The notes: a model not told the origin generated them from the letters alone. A stretch of DNA of 47,822 nt from Muribaculaceae bacterium (GCA_022509105.1 JAFLTV010000015.1:1-47822); one strand, 5' to 3'. Positions 18,691 through 28,134 are shown, numbered from the stretch's first letter. Numbers and translations are program-made.

Positions 18691-20052
18691 ATGGCAGATC
18701 CCGAACTTCAAAAACAACAATCTGTTGAATCTGCAGCTGAACAACAACCACAGAAAAGAGAAGAAAAAGATCTTTCAAAACATCTGTCATTCTTCGGTGG
18801 TTTCAATGCCATCAGAGGTTTTATGCCTGATGCCGACAATATGAATCCGGCAAAGAAAGCAGCCAAGGCAGTTTTCCTTTCCGATAAACGTTTCAAAGAT
18901 AAGCGTGAGAATCTCAAACGCGAACTGAAAGGCTGGCTTGAACTTCTTAAAGAAGAAAAATCACTGCCAACAGAATATGCAGCCACAGCTAAAGAGAATG
19001 AAGAAAAATACTCTAATGTTCTCAAACAAGGTATCACAGATGCGCTCTATGCCAGCCAGAACCTTGAAAGGGCATATCGTCAGCTTGATTCTTTCTTCAA
19101 GACAGCAAACAGTGATAAGGTTAAAAATCTAAGAATCATCAATGTTTATAAAGACGACATAGCGGATGATGATTCAGGTTTCCGTCAGGAAGTGGAAGAT
19201 ATCCTTCGGAATGGTTTCGACCGTTTGAGTCTCAAGGATGCTTATAGTTTGGTTGTAGTGCCGGGCCATGTATTCCAGGACAAGCCTTCTCTTTTGCAAT
19301 GGGCAAAAATGGCTTATAAATACAAAGTGCTTCTTGTCACTGACCATGCTGATGAATATTCATTCGATGACCTTCAGGAAAACACCGGGGGCTATCGTGA
19401 CAGTGATGCCGAGCTCATGAATGTTGTGATGACGGCAAACTGGATAGTAGGCCGTGAGTCGGAAAAACTTTCTTCCGATGAAGAGGATTCCAAAGCATTC
19501 TTCATAGCGCCGGCTGCTGCTCTTGCAGGCAAACTCTATGATGAAAGCGCAAATATGGCACAAGGCGCAGGAGGTAAGAAATATGGCACTATGGATGGAG
19601 TAAAAGGCGTTAAGCTCGATCTTCTGAAATCTGAAATAGCCGCTCTGATGGATAATCAGGTTATTCCAATGGTTTATTCAGAAGGAAGAGTGATGGCTTT
19701 CAATAACACTACCCTCTATAATGGCGACAATGATGCCATGAAAGAATATCCTATCGTCAGAGTCTTTGATTGGGTTAAGAAAGTGCTTATGAACTATGTT
19801 CATGAAGTGGCCCTTGAAAACTGGGATCCATATAATTCTCCTAAAAATCTGAAAGCTAAAATCCAGGCTTTTCTTAATGATTACAAAGGATATGGAAATC
19901 TCTTCCAAAACTATGAAATCAAAGAACCTCGTCAGGATCCGGAAACAAAGAGAATTACTTGTGACATCAGTTTGACTCCTTTCTATTCAGCCAAGAACTT
20001 TATAATAAAGGTTGCTGCCGACAAGAAAGATAAAGAAGCCACAATGGCATAA
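18691..20052 (+). CDS. tssC: TssC, contractile sheath large subunit
   Basis: A 453-residue protein of the Bacteroidetes TssC family (DUF5458 type). The N-terminus is Gln/Glu-rich and disordered; the core contains LVVVPGHVF and FDDLQENTGGYRDSD, and the C-terminus holds a sheath-like strand DISLTPFYSAKNFIIKV. It polymerises with TssB into the sheath that contracts to push the tube. This family assignment is one of the best arguments that the locus belongs to the Bacteroidetes subtype (T6SS-iii-like) rather than to an extracellular phage-tail-like particle. Confidence 0.88.
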   Translation: MADPELQKQQSVESAAEQQPQKREEKDLSKHLSFFGGFNAIRGFMPDADNMNPAKKAAKAVFLSDKRFKDKRENLKRELKGWLELLKEEKSLPTEYAATAKENEEKYSNVLKQGITDALYASQNLERAYRQLDSFFKTANSDKVKNLRIINVYKDDIADDDSGFRQEVEDILRNGFDRLSLKDAYSLVVVPGHVFQDKPSLLQWAKMAYKYKVLLVTDHADEYSFDDLQENTGGYRDSDAELMNVVMTANWIVGRESEKLSSDEEDSKAFFIAPAAALAGKLYDESANMAQGAGGKKYGTMDGVKGVKLDLLKSEIAALMDNQVIPMVYSEGRVMAFNNTTLYNGDNDAMKEYPIVRVFDWVKKVLMNYVHEVALENWDPYNSPKNLKAKIQAFLNDYKGYGNLFQNYEIKEPRQDPETKRITCDISLTPFYSAKNFIIKVAADKKDKEATMA

Positions 20053-20061
20053 AAATTATAT

Positions 20062-20097
20062 GTTGTTGAGTTTTTATGTTATTAAAGACTCGACAAC
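20062..20097 (+). terminator. Terminator or attenuator between tssC and the tube genes
   Basis: A 10-bp stem (20062-20071 with 20088-20097, one G-U pair) with a 16-base loop, directly followed by six or more T residues. It may uncouple sheath expression from expression of the tube genes downstream. No clear -7 element is seen between it and the next start. Confidence 0.6.
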
Positions 20098-20138
20098 TTT
20101 TTCCTAATATTATAAGAAACATTTAAAAACAATATTAT

Positions 20139-20531
20139 ATGGCTAAGACACCGGTTAAAATTGAAATTGACGGTTACAAGGAGCGTGAAGTTCTTATGGT
20201 GGAATATGGCTTCACCCAGGAAACCGATGTAGAAGGACAAATGTCAGGAATTCCTCGCGGCGGAAAAATCAGAGTAAGAGTTAAAGCCCTTAATGACGGC
20301 ACCCCCGACCTTCTTGCTTGGATGGTGGAACGTAATCTTCCGAAAAATGTGGTAATCACATTCAATGAGACCAAGACCGGCAAGGAGATGAAGAGAATCG
20401 AAATCACCAACGGGTATTGTGTTGAGTTTGAAGAGAACTGGGAAGACAAGATGGGTCACTTTGAAGAAATTGTGATCACCTGCAAAGAAATCAAATTTGG
20501 TAACGTTGTTTACCAAAATGACTGGGCGTAA
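20139..20531 (+). CDS. tssD: TssD (Hcp-like) tube protein 1
   Basis: A 130-residue beta-barrel protein of the Bacteroidetes TssD family: YGFTQETDVEGQMSG-PRGGKIRVRVKA, then the LLAWMVERN segment and a C-terminal NVVYQNDWA. Six-member rings of such proteins stack into the inner tube that carries effectors. It is a close paralogue of the next gene (shared YxFxQxTDxEGQxSGIPRGG pattern). Hairpins before and after the pair suggest their mRNA level is set separately from that of the sheath. Confidence 0.88.
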   Translation: MAKTPVKIEIDGYKEREVLMVEYGFTQETDVEGQMSGIPRGGKIRVRVKALNDGTPDLLAWMVERNLPKNVVITFNETKTGKEMKRIEITNGYCVEFEENWEDKMGHFEEIVITCKEIKFGNVVYQNDWA

Positions 20532-20572
20532 TTATACTATAAAAAAATTTAAAAACCATAAATTAAAAAGAT

Positions 20573-20971
20573 ATGGCTGATAATACAACACCGGTTCAAT
20601 TGACCGTGCAGGATTTTGAGACAAGAGAAGTTCTCATGATTGATTATAAATTTGATCAGACCACCGACAGAGAAGGTCAGATTTCTGGAATACCCAGAGG
20701 CGGTCGCGTGAAAATCAAAGTTAAAGCCATGAACGATGGCAATAACCAGTTGCTCCAATGGATGCTTGCTCCTAATGATCCTCGCGACATGACCATCACA
20801 TTCTATAACACAGTAGACGGTTCTACAATGAAAGAATTAAAAGGTACAGGTTGCTATTGTGTTGATTATATGGAGAAATGGGAAGACGGACAGGAACATT
20901 ATGAAGAACTGGAGATTGTTTGCCAGAAACTCGAGAATGGTCCGGTTGCTTTCGAAAATCCCTGGAAATAA
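20573..20971 (+). CDS. tssD: TssD (Hcp-like) tube protein 2
   Basis: A 132-residue paralogue of the gene 42 bp upstream, with the same EVLMIDYKFDQTTDREGQ and GIPRGG motifs, the LLQWML segment and C-terminal AFENPWK. Two close tube proteins may mix in one tube or carry different cargo. A strong 20-bp hairpin begins 15 bp after the stop. Confidence 0.88.
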   Translation: MADNTTPVQLTVQDFETREVLMIDYKFDQTTDREGQISGIPRGGRVKIKVKAMNDGNNQLLQWMLAPNDPRDMTITFYNTVDGSTMKELKGTGCYCVDYMEKWEDGQEHYEELEIVCQKLENGPVAFENPWK

Positions 20972-20985
20972 GGTAGCATAAAGTT

Positions 20986-21043
20986 TATGGTTTATTGTTT
21001 ATAGTCTGAGGATAAAACCTGAAACTATAAGCAATAAACCATA
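20986..21043 (+). repeat. 20-bp inverted repeat after the second tube gene
   Basis: Arms 20986-21005 and 21024-21043 pair over 20 bp with one G-U pair and an 18-base loop. There is no T-run directly after it, so it looks less like a terminator and more like an RNA stem that stabilises the 3' end of the tube-gene mRNA or blocks part of read-through into the next gene. Confidence 0.7.
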
Positions 21044-21077
21044 CATCAAAAATTTCAATCCTCTTAAAATATAAAAA

Positions 21078-21479
21078 TTGGCACTTTCGTCTGTCATACA
21101 ATTCGGAGATAACAACATCACGAGATATTCACGCGAATATCCTCTGCTTAATGTAGAATTGCATTTTAAAAGAGAAGACGACGGATTCAGGCCCACAACC
21201 GACGCAGTGTGTGAGTCTGTTGTTTTATCTTTAGTTGCCCCGCCGGAAAAAGACCGTTTCTTCAACAAATGGTTTATAGACGGCGAAGAACAAAGCGGGT
21301 GTATTTTGACAGAAATTTCCGACCCGACTAAAGATAATGAACCCGTGGTGAAAGAAATTTATTTTCAAGATGCAATGTTGTTTTCGTTTGAGGAGAATTT
21401 TGAATTGGATATCAGAAGAAGAAGTTTTAAACTTGGAATGACTGCGGCCACCTTCAAAATTCAAGATATAAGCTTTTAA
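21078..21479 (+). CDS. Divergent TssD/Hcp-like protein 3
   Basis: A 133-residue protein starting at TTG (21078); no ATG lies near the N-terminus and the sequence MALSSVIQFGDNN fits a TssD-like first strand. It shares the tube-protein layout: N-terminal strands, a central acidic segment with FFNKWFIDGEEQSG, and a C-terminal strand (TAATFKIQDISF). Sequence divergence from tssD1 and tssD2 suggests a specialised ring, for example the tube-to-spike or tube-to-baseplate adaptor. Identification as a tube homologue is by pattern and position; moderate certainty. Confidence 0.6.
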   Translation: MALSSVIQFGDNNITRYSREYPLLNVELHFKREDDGFRPTTDAVCESVVLSLVAPPEKDRFFNKWFIDGEEQSGCILTEISDPTKDNEPVVKEIYFQDAMLFSFEENFELDIRRRSFKLGMTAATFKIQDISF

Positions 21480-21481
21480 AT

Positions 21482-21958
21482 ATGGCTGACTTGTTTTCTA
21501 ATAGAATTAATGTCGCTTTATTTCACGGGAATATCCAGGATAACTCTATGTTTTCGAGAAATGATGCTGTAGTTGTGGGTCATTATCAATACTCATGTCG
21601 AAAGACTCGCAACAATTCCGGCATGCCCTACGGTTTCATCCATGCTTCATATCTGGATGTGACTGTTAGAAATATTTCCGAAATCTTCGAGAAAGAGCTT
21701 TTAAGCACGATGACCACAAATGAAGCCGATGACTATACCTTCCTTTTTAACGCAGATTATGACAATAATCTAAGAATCAAACGCTATGACGATGGCTTTA
21801 TAGTAAGGGCCTTTCCGATAGATATAGTAGAATCTTTCTCAGGAAGCAAAGAAGGAAACGAGGATGACGGACAAAGAATTATAAAAATAAAAATGCTTAT
21901 CACCTCAATTATTTATTTAGGAGAATCATCTCTGTCCTTAAACATTACTAATGCTTAA
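21482..21958 (+). CDS. Divergent TssD/Hcp-like protein 4
   Basis: A 158-residue protein starting 2 bp after the previous stop, so tightly coupled to it. Its beta-rich sequence with a central helix (VRNISEIFEKELL) resembles an Hcp/TssD or phage tail-tube fold with a longer loop near residues 115-125 (GSKEGNEDDGQ). The gene lies directly before vgrG, where an adaptor between tube and spike would be expected. Functional call is inference; I do not recognise a named family. Confidence 0.5.
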   Translation: MADLFSNRINVALFHGNIQDNSMFSRNDAVVVGHYQYSCRKTRNNSGMPYGFIHASYLDVTVRNISEIFEKELLSTMTTNEADDYTFLFNADYDNNLRIKRYDDGFIVRAFPIDIVESFSGSKEGNEDDGQRIIKIKMLITSIIYLGESSLSLNITNA

Positions 21959-21970
21959 AAATAAGAAATC

Positions 21971-24900
21971 ATGTCGGTATTTTCGGTTAAAGATTATGTA
22001 TTAATTGTAAAACACTATAATAGTCTTGCAAAATTGGGAGACACTGTTCCCAATGAAACCACAACTGACACAACAACAACAAATGAGGATGACGCGAAAG
22101 AAGAGGAAATAACGAAAGAAGACCTAAAATTCTATTTCGGTAAAGTAAGCTTATTGAACAAAGATGTGAGAGGGGATACCGCCTCTCTCAAAGCAAACAT
22201 TTCCTCTCTTAAATTTTCCAGAAAAGTCTATGAGCCAAATGAGATCATAGCTCATGTTACATTAAGTGCCTCCAAAAAAAGTGATCGTCCCGGATTGAGC
22301 GATCTTCGAGCCATGTTCTTGAGGAAACCCGTAGAGTTGCAAATCATAAACCGCACCATCTATTTTCCACCTACAAGGCCGGAAAGTGAAGAATTGATTA
22401 CCACTTTCACCAATTTTTTTGTTTATGAAGTTGTGCCCGTCTATTCGAAAGACAGTTCTACAGATATAAATCTCACCCTGAAGATTTATAGCATGGACAA
22501 ATTGATGACTCTCGATAAATACAGCCAAGCTTATCTGGGGAGAAAATTAAAGGGCGAGATCCTTAAAAGCGTAGACAGATTTAAATTGGGATATAGTTAT
22601 TCCACCAAAGATGCTGACAATGTAAAAGATGATATAATATCGGTGGAATTTAACGACAAATTCTTTGCCGATTCCTCGGATACACAAAAATATAAAGAGG
22701 AATATAGACTTCAACATCTTGCATATAAACAAACGCTTCGGGAAAAGGATAAATCCGGAGCCAATTTTAAAGATGAAGATAATAATGATATTAAATTGGA
22801 GGTGCAGAATGAATTTATACAGCCTTATCTTGTTCAATACAATGAAAGCTTCTATAATTTCATCAAGAGGATATCCAACCGTTGCGGAGAATTTCTCTAT
22901 TTTGAAAACGGCAAATTAAATATAGGGTTGAAAACCAATCCGGGCGATGATGGCACAGTGGTCGCCACGGACCCTAATATTGCAAATATGCCTAAGTTAA
23001 CCGGATATTCTTCTCTTTCCTTTGAAAATATCAGTGGAGGGAGTCTGACAATAGAAGATTATCATAGAGATTCTCTAAAAGAAAAAAAAGAAGGTTTTGC
23101 CTCCAAGGGCACACTTAATCACGCTAAGCCTTCAAACTCCAGGAAAAGTATTGGCAATCGACTTTACAAATTCTCAGGAACCAAAAGTCCACTTACCTTT
23201 CCACCCGATATAAACAGTCATAGCGACGGAGCCGCTACAGAGGGGGGAACAAAAATGCAGACTTATCCCTATAACTCCGAAATTGCCCATGATGAATATT
23301 TTATGCCTCTATATCTCGATGGTTTCGGGGGTACAAAGTGGGAAGACATTAATTTTGGAACCCCTGAAAAGAATTGGACACATTTTGCAGCAGCCCTATT
23401 AAATTCAACATCATTATTGCAGTTTGTTGTAGATTCCGTCAAAGATTATGGCCAACAATTATATTATTTCTTGCGCTACAAGGATGAGATGAACGATAGG
23501 GGAAAAAATCGATTGATAACCCCTTATTCTCCTACCTATCAGCCGAATACAAATACTACTTCTGACGTGAAAATGGTTGTGCCTTTCTCAGAAGATGAGA
23601 TGAAAAGATGGACAACGATGGAATATTATTCCGACATAAAGTCTTATGAGGAACGCCAGCAACGTCTTATGGCCACTATTGACAACGACAATACCTTGTC
23701 TTTACTTCATCTGGGAGAGATATTCGGCCTTGAAGAAGATAAATCGACTCCCTATGTGGCATGCTCCATTGAAATCAATATCTCGAAAGAAACCAAAGGG
23801 TTGAATAAAGAAACAATTGTAAATGAAAAAATAAAAGGAATTCCGATGTATTCTGCCGGAGAAGGCAAATGGGTGGCCTATCCTCCGGTGATTGATGAAG
23901 ATGTGATAAGAAGAAGTGGTCCACAGACAGCTTTTGTGGTGGATGCCGCCGACCCTAAACACCAAAGCCGCGTAAGAATTATCTATCCTTGGCAAACTTC
24001 TGCGGATATTATCGAGTCTGAGAATGTTTTTATCCCGGATGCAATAAAAGATTCATGGAACTCCTATAACAACACACGAGTGGAGGCTGCAACACCATGG
24101 ATTAGAATGGCGCATCCCTCCGCGTCGGAAGATGCCGGAATATATTTTGAGCCCGAACCCGGAGACGAAGTTATCGTGAATTATGAAAACGATAACATTG
24201 AGCGGCCATACGTTGTCGGTTCGCTTTATTCAAAAGATCAATTGTCTCCCGTCAATAAAGGTCGGAGAGTAATAGTCTCGAAATTCGGCCACATGATTCG
24301 GTTTAAAGATCCAAGCGACGGACCGGGAGAAATCACCGATTATACCGGCAAGCAAAAATTTCTTGATGGTATGGGCCATCTTGGAAAGTTAATAGGTTTT
24401 ATGGTAGGAAGCGATCCAATCGGGGAGGTGACAAATGCAAATAAATTAACCGGAGGGATAGATTTGACAGACGCTTTCGGGATGTATAAGATTTCCATGT
24501 CGAGCGATGAAAGAGCGATAAATATAAGTTCTCCTTTTGGCGATATCAGTCTGAGCGCATTCACGGGAATAAATATAAGCGCCCCTAACGGCGATATCAC
24601 AATAAGTGGCAAAAACATAGATATTAAAGCTTCAAACAAAATTAATATTGAATCCGGAACAAATATAGAAAGAGGAGGAAGCTTATTGCACCCCAGCAGT
24701 ATAGGAAATTGGCTAAGTCTTGCAAATCCGGGTTCGGGATGGATAGACCTCACTGTTTTAAGAACATTCCTAGAGGTGTTTCTCCGCCCTGTGGATGGCA
24801 CTTTGTCGATTAAATCTCACGGATTTGTAAAAGTGGAAGCCGGAGAAGGCGAAGCTCAAATTCCCAAATCAAGTTATGCCGATTGGCATAAAAATCTTTT

Positions 24901-25867
24901 TATACAAAAAGATGAAAATGATCCGGAAAGGTTGCCTTTCAGGACGATTTATCAAGAATATATGACTCAGATTGATAATATCGTCAACACTCATTTCAAA
25001 GGTTATACCACTTTCCTGAAATCTTTTCTGGGACAAATAAGCAATTTCTTAGACAAATGGTTTAACGGCATTGTTGAAAATGATATAATGGATATTTTAA
25101 ATGCCTTGTATAATCCGTCACAAAACACCATAACCCGCGATTTCCTTAATTCGCGGACTGAAGATCTCTCGGAGATGATTGAAGAATATAAAGATTTACA
25201 TTTAAAGCTACATGATCCTTTAAGAGGATTGCTGGCACTGTCAAAGCCGGAGAGTCTTACTCAATTAATCAAAGATTTTACTGTTGCACCACTTAATGAT
25301 GAGTATAAAGAACGACTTGAAATTGACATTAAGAGGGGATTCAACACATATAATTCCGATATGTTTGATGTTGTGAAAGATGCTGTATCGCTTAAAGGTA
25401 TATATGATTCTAAAAGGATTGACATTTTGAAACAAAACATTCCGCTTGAATGGAAAGAAAAAACAAAAATCTTCAAGAGGCAATTGGCGATAAATATTAT
25501 AGATGTAAAGAACAGTTATAAAGGCGATCACATCGAGTTTAAACAAAACGTGGATATAAAAGATGACGACGCCTGGAAAGAGGCCGTGCTTGCTATGGAA
25601 ATTAAGAAAGATCTTTTATCTGCAGGGGTTTCATTCATAACAGATAATTTAAAGAGCAGTTTCACAGAATTAGTTCAAGGCATAGATGTATGGCAGGGAA
25701 GACCCGGCAGCGTCGGAAAGATATTAATATCAGACAATCCTGACCACACCCTATATTTTGATAATACATCAAGCGCAATCCAAAGAAAGCTCAACGAGTC
25801 TGGCGACAAAGAATTAAGTGCAGAGCGCCTCGTGGCTATTAAAGATATTCTTTACTCTTTTAAATGA
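21971..25867 (+). CDS. vgrG: VgrG-type spike protein with a long C-terminal extension
   Basis: A 1298-residue spike protein (TssI). After a short acidic/Thr-rich linker comes a gp27-like region (to about 640), then the gp5 OB-fold (about 650-750) with SRVRIIYPWQ, WIRMAHPSASEDAG and the EPGDEVIVNYENDN motif, then a short beta-needle (about 845-900) with repeated GDISLSA/GDITISG units. A further 390 residues follow, mostly helical and ending in a small beta segment (GKILISDNPDHTLYFD). This makes it roughly twice the length of a plain Bacteroidetes VgrG. The extension could be an effector, a cargo dock or a structural cap; I recognise no catalytic motif. The PAAR-like gene downstream supplies the tip. 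Confidence 0.85.
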   Translation: MSVFSVKDYVLIVKHYNSLAKLGDTVPNETTTDTTTTNEDDAKEEEITKEDLKFYFGKVSLLNKDVRGDTASLKANISSLKFSRKVYEPNEIIAHVTLSASKKSDRPGLSDLRAMFLRKPVELQIINRTIYFPPTRPESEELITTFTNFFVYEVVPVYSKDSSTDINLTLKIYSMDKLMTLDKYSQAYLGRKLKGEILKSVDRFKLGYSYSTKDADNVKDDIISVEFNDKFFADSSDTQKYKEEYRLQHLAYKQTLREKDKSGANFKDEDNNDIKLEVQNEFIQPYLVQYNESFYNFIKRISNRCGEFLYFENGKLNIGLKTNPGDDGTVVATDPNIANMPKLTGYSSLSFENISGGSLTIEDYHRDSLKEKKEGFASKGTLNHAKPSNSRKSIGNRLYKFSGTKSPLTFPPDINSHSDGAATEGGTKMQTYPYNSEIAHDEYFMPLYLDGFGGTKWEDINFGTPEKNWTHFAAALLNSTSLLQFVVDSVKDYGQQLYYFLRYKDEMNDRGKNRLITPYSPTYQPNTNTTSDVKMVVPFSEDEMKRWTTMEYYSDIKSYEERQQRLMATIDNDNTLSLLHLGEIFGLEEDKSTPYVACSIEINISKETKGLNKETIVNEKIKGIPMYSAGEGKWVAYPPVIDEDVIRRSGPQTAFVVDAADPKHQSRVRIIYPWQTSADIIESENVFIPDAIKDSWNSYNNTRVEAATPWIRMAHPSASEDAGIYFEPEPGDEVIVNYENDNIERPYVVGSLYSKDQLSPVNKGRRVIVSKFGHMIRFKDPSDGPGEITDYTGKQKFLDGMGHLGKLIGFMVGSDPIGEVTNANKLTGGIDLTDAFGMYKISMSSDERAINISSPFGDISLSAFTGINISAPNGDITISGKNIDIKASNKINIESGTNIERGGSLLHPSSIGNWLSLANPGSGWIDLTVLRTFLEVFLRPVDGTLSIKSHGFVKVEAGEGEAQIPKSSYADWHKNLFIQKDENDPERLPFRTIYQEYMTQIDNIVNTHFKGYTTFLKSFLGQISNFLDKWFNGIVENDIMDILNALYNPSQNTITRDFLNSRTEDLSEMIEEYKDLHLKLHDPLRGLLALSKPESLTQLIKDFTVAPLNDEYKERLEIDIKRGFNTYNSDMFDVVKDAVSLKGIYDSKRIDILKQNIPLEWKEKTKIFKRQLAINIIDVKNSYKGDHIEFKQNVDIKDDDAWKEAVLAMEIKKDLLSAGVSFITDNLKSSFTELVQGIDVWQGRPGSVGKILISDNPDHTLYFDNTSSAIQRKLNESGDKELSAERLVAIKDILYSFK

Positions 25868-25876
25868 CAACCGGTT

Positions 25877-27694
25877 ATGGATCAAGTATTCGACAAATGG
25901 CTACAGGCTTTGGATTCATTCAGGAACTCCGTGACAAAAGATCTTGATGAGATAAGGCGTCATAAAAGAGAAATACAGCAATTGCGTCAAGAGATAGCTT
26001 ACGATTTATCGGGGGGCTACTTTCTGAGAGATGAGAAACGTCTGGTTTTATCAGCTCCCGAAATCATAATCGGAAATGTAGATAGATCAGGGGAATCAAT
26101 AGGAGAAGGAAATATAGTGATAATCCGTGGTGGCAATGTGAATGTCGAGGGGATAGGGAAAACCGGAAAGATTGAAATAAAAGCTCCCGGCATTTATAAT
26201 ATAGCCGTTGATCCCGGTCCTGATGGCAAAGATATGGCTATAGGCAGCATTTCTGAGATTGTATCCCAGGCTCAATCAATAGATATGCAAGCTCATAATG
26301 AGAGCGAATTTTTTACATCAAAGTTTGATCTGCCGTCGGCAGGTGGAATTAATATAAAAGCCGACAAAAAAATTAAACTTGATTCCGGCAAAAAGTCTAA
26401 GGCAAGAAAGAATTCTCTCTCAGATCTACAGAAAGAATTGGAAGATCAAAAAAAGGAAGAAGAGAAAAAAGCTGACAAAATTAAAAAGCAGTTTGAAGAA
26501 AATCTCAATAAAATAAAAAAATTGATAGAAAGCCACACAGAAAACATTACTGATGAAAATAAACTGAGAGCCAATATTCAGAATCTTTTTGAAATCAACG
26601 ATGAGTTTAAAATCAGAGCAAAACATCTTGCAGCTCTATTCCAATATTATGGAGAAAGCATAGCCGCTCTTGCCGAGACTAACCGGCAACTTAATGCGAC
26701 AAAAGCACAAAAAGATAAGGTTGTTACCGGCGATGACTTCACAAAAAAAACCACAGGAGCCAATATAACAATTAATTCGGAAAAAGTTAACATTAATTCA
26801 GTTGATGGCGAAGGAACCATACGCGAAAATCCGGAAGCCGCAATCAGCCTAAATGCTCTAAACATCAACTTGACATCTTTAAAGAAGGATAAAAGTCTTA
26901 TCGACAAAGGCAACATAAATCTAACGGCCCAAACTGTGGGTATTTCCACATTAGACACCCTTGACGAAGAGAAAGACGGACAAGGAAAACTCAAAAAAGG
27001 AAATTATCCGGCAAAAGGGGATGTTATTATTAAATCAAAAAATGTCTCTCTAAAGTCGGTTGACTATGAATTTAAAGACAACGAGAAGAAAGAAAAGTCT
27101 TTGACAGCGGGGGGCCGATTATCTGCTCGCTTTGAAAATGTAAATATTGAAACCACTGATACAGAGGGGAAGGCCACAGGGAAGATAAGTCTAAACTCCA
27201 AGAAACTCAAACTCAGGTCGATGGATCTTGACAAAGACTCACGTAAGCCTAAAGAGCTTTCTAAGGATAGTTCTGCAATATTGCTTTCAAATGTCATGTT
27301 TATAGGAGATTCGAAACAGGAAAGTAATGCTGTTCAAATCTTTTCCGACACTGTAAGACTTTTTGGGAAATCCTCTGTGGTATTGTCACAAGGGAAAGAT
27401 TATGACTCCAATATTGCCATGACAGACAAAAATATGGCGTTTAATTCGGGCAATGTTGAATTTATTTCCAAAGCTACCAAACTTTATTCTGACATAAAGA
27501 TTACTGAAGGAAGTCTCACAGCCCCCACAGCTACGATTACTGAACTTGAAGTGAAGAGCAACCTTAAAACTCCCTCTATTACAGATGGATTTTCAACGGG
27601 GGGAGCACCACTAAAAACTTCGGCAAAGAAAAGTGATCCTCCTTTGGTATATGATGAGGAAAATGCCGACGCAGACGACGGCACAAGAGATTAA
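25877..27694 (+). CDS. Spike-associated beta-helix-like protein
   Basis: A 605-residue protein, 9 bp after vgrG. Residues 1-45 are a coiled coil; about 45-160 and 290-570 are rich in alternating hydrophobic/polar short strands (ITINSEKVNINS, ISLNALNINLTSL, NINLTAQ) like the triple-stranded beta-helix of VgrG needles; about 165-280 is a Lys/Glu-rich coiled coil. The end is an acidic tail. I do not recognise a named family. Placement between vgrG and the PAAR-like gene and the needle-like repeats suggest a second spike component, a spike sheath, or a carrier of cargo. Confidence 0.6.
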   Translation: MDQVFDKWLQALDSFRNSVTKDLDEIRRHKREIQQLRQEIAYDLSGGYFLRDEKRLVLSAPEIIIGNVDRSGESIGEGNIVIIRGGNVNVEGIGKTGKIEIKAPGIYNIAVDPGPDGKDMAIGSISEIVSQAQSIDMQAHNESEFFTSKFDLPSAGGINIKADKKIKLDSGKKSKARKNSLSDLQKELEDQKKEEEKKADKIKKQFEENLNKIKKLIESHTENITDENKLRANIQNLFEINDEFKIRAKHLAALFQYYGESIAALAETNRQLNATKAQKDKVVTGDDFTKKTTGANITINSEKVNINSVDGEGTIRENPEAAISLNALNINLTSLKKDKSLIDKGNINLTAQTVGISTLDTLDEEKDGQGKLKKGNYPAKGDVIIKSKNVSLKSVDYEFKDNEKKEKSLTAGGRLSARFENVNIETTDTEGKATGKISLNSKKLKLRSMDLDKDSRKPKELSKDSSAILLSNVMFIGDSKQESNAVQIFSDTVRLFGKSSVVLSQGKDYDSNIAMTDKNMAFNSGNVEFISKATKLYSDIKITEGSLTAPTATITELEVKSNLKTPSITDGFSTGGAPLKTSAKKSDPPLVYDEENADADDGTRD

Positions 27695-27698
27695 AACT

Positions 27699-28088
27699 AT
27701 GGGAAAGTTTATTTGCAATGGAGCAATATTACAATGTTCTTTCGGGATGGCACCATCCACATTGTTGGTGGTGGATCCGACACGCCCCAAGATACAGAAC
27801 ATGCCAATGGCAAACATCATGGACAACAAGCCCTTGGTGAATATTCTTCCATTCGGAATGTGTCAGAGCATGGCTAACCCTACAGTAGCGTCGGCAACAG
27901 CAGCTGCAATGGGAGTGCTTACCCCGATGCCCTGTATTCCCGTTATAGCGGCACCTTGGACTCCCGGAGGTCAAGAGAAAATCTCCAACTTCCCGGCTCT
28001 GCTCGACAATTGTAAATGTATCTGCAATTGGGGTGGACAGATTTCCATAAATAATCCCGGTAATATGGCCAACTCTACGGGAAAATGA
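27699..28088 (+). CDS. PAAR-like (DUF4280) spike-tip protein
   Basis: A 129-residue Cys/Gly/Pro-rich protein with the DUF4280/PAAR-like pattern: CNGAILQCSFGMAPS, NILPFGMCQSMANP, MPCIPV and the C-terminal DNCKCICNWGG. PAAR proteins form a zinc-bound cone that sharpens the VgrG spike. The in-frame region extends upstream to 27633, but the ATG at 27699, 5 bp after the previous stop, gives the normal PAAR N-terminus MGKFICNGA. Confidence 0.82.
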   Translation: MGKFICNGAILQCSFGMAPSTLLVVDPTRPKIQNMPMANIMDNKPLVNILPFGMCQSMANPTVASATAAAMGVLTPMPCIPVIAAPWTPGGQEKISNFPALLDNCKCICNWGGQISINNPGNMANSTGK

Positions 28089-28134
28089 TCTGAAAATAAA
28101 TGATGGAGAATAAGAATTTAGGTTCAAAAGAAGA

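Noticed and set aside
18691..20052. The locus as an extracellular phage-tail-like particle (Afp/PVC type)
   Set aside because: TssC, TssD, TssK and TssH-like genes and several membrane proteins point to a membrane-anchored machine; no Afp-type cap, tail-fibre or terminator genes are recognised.
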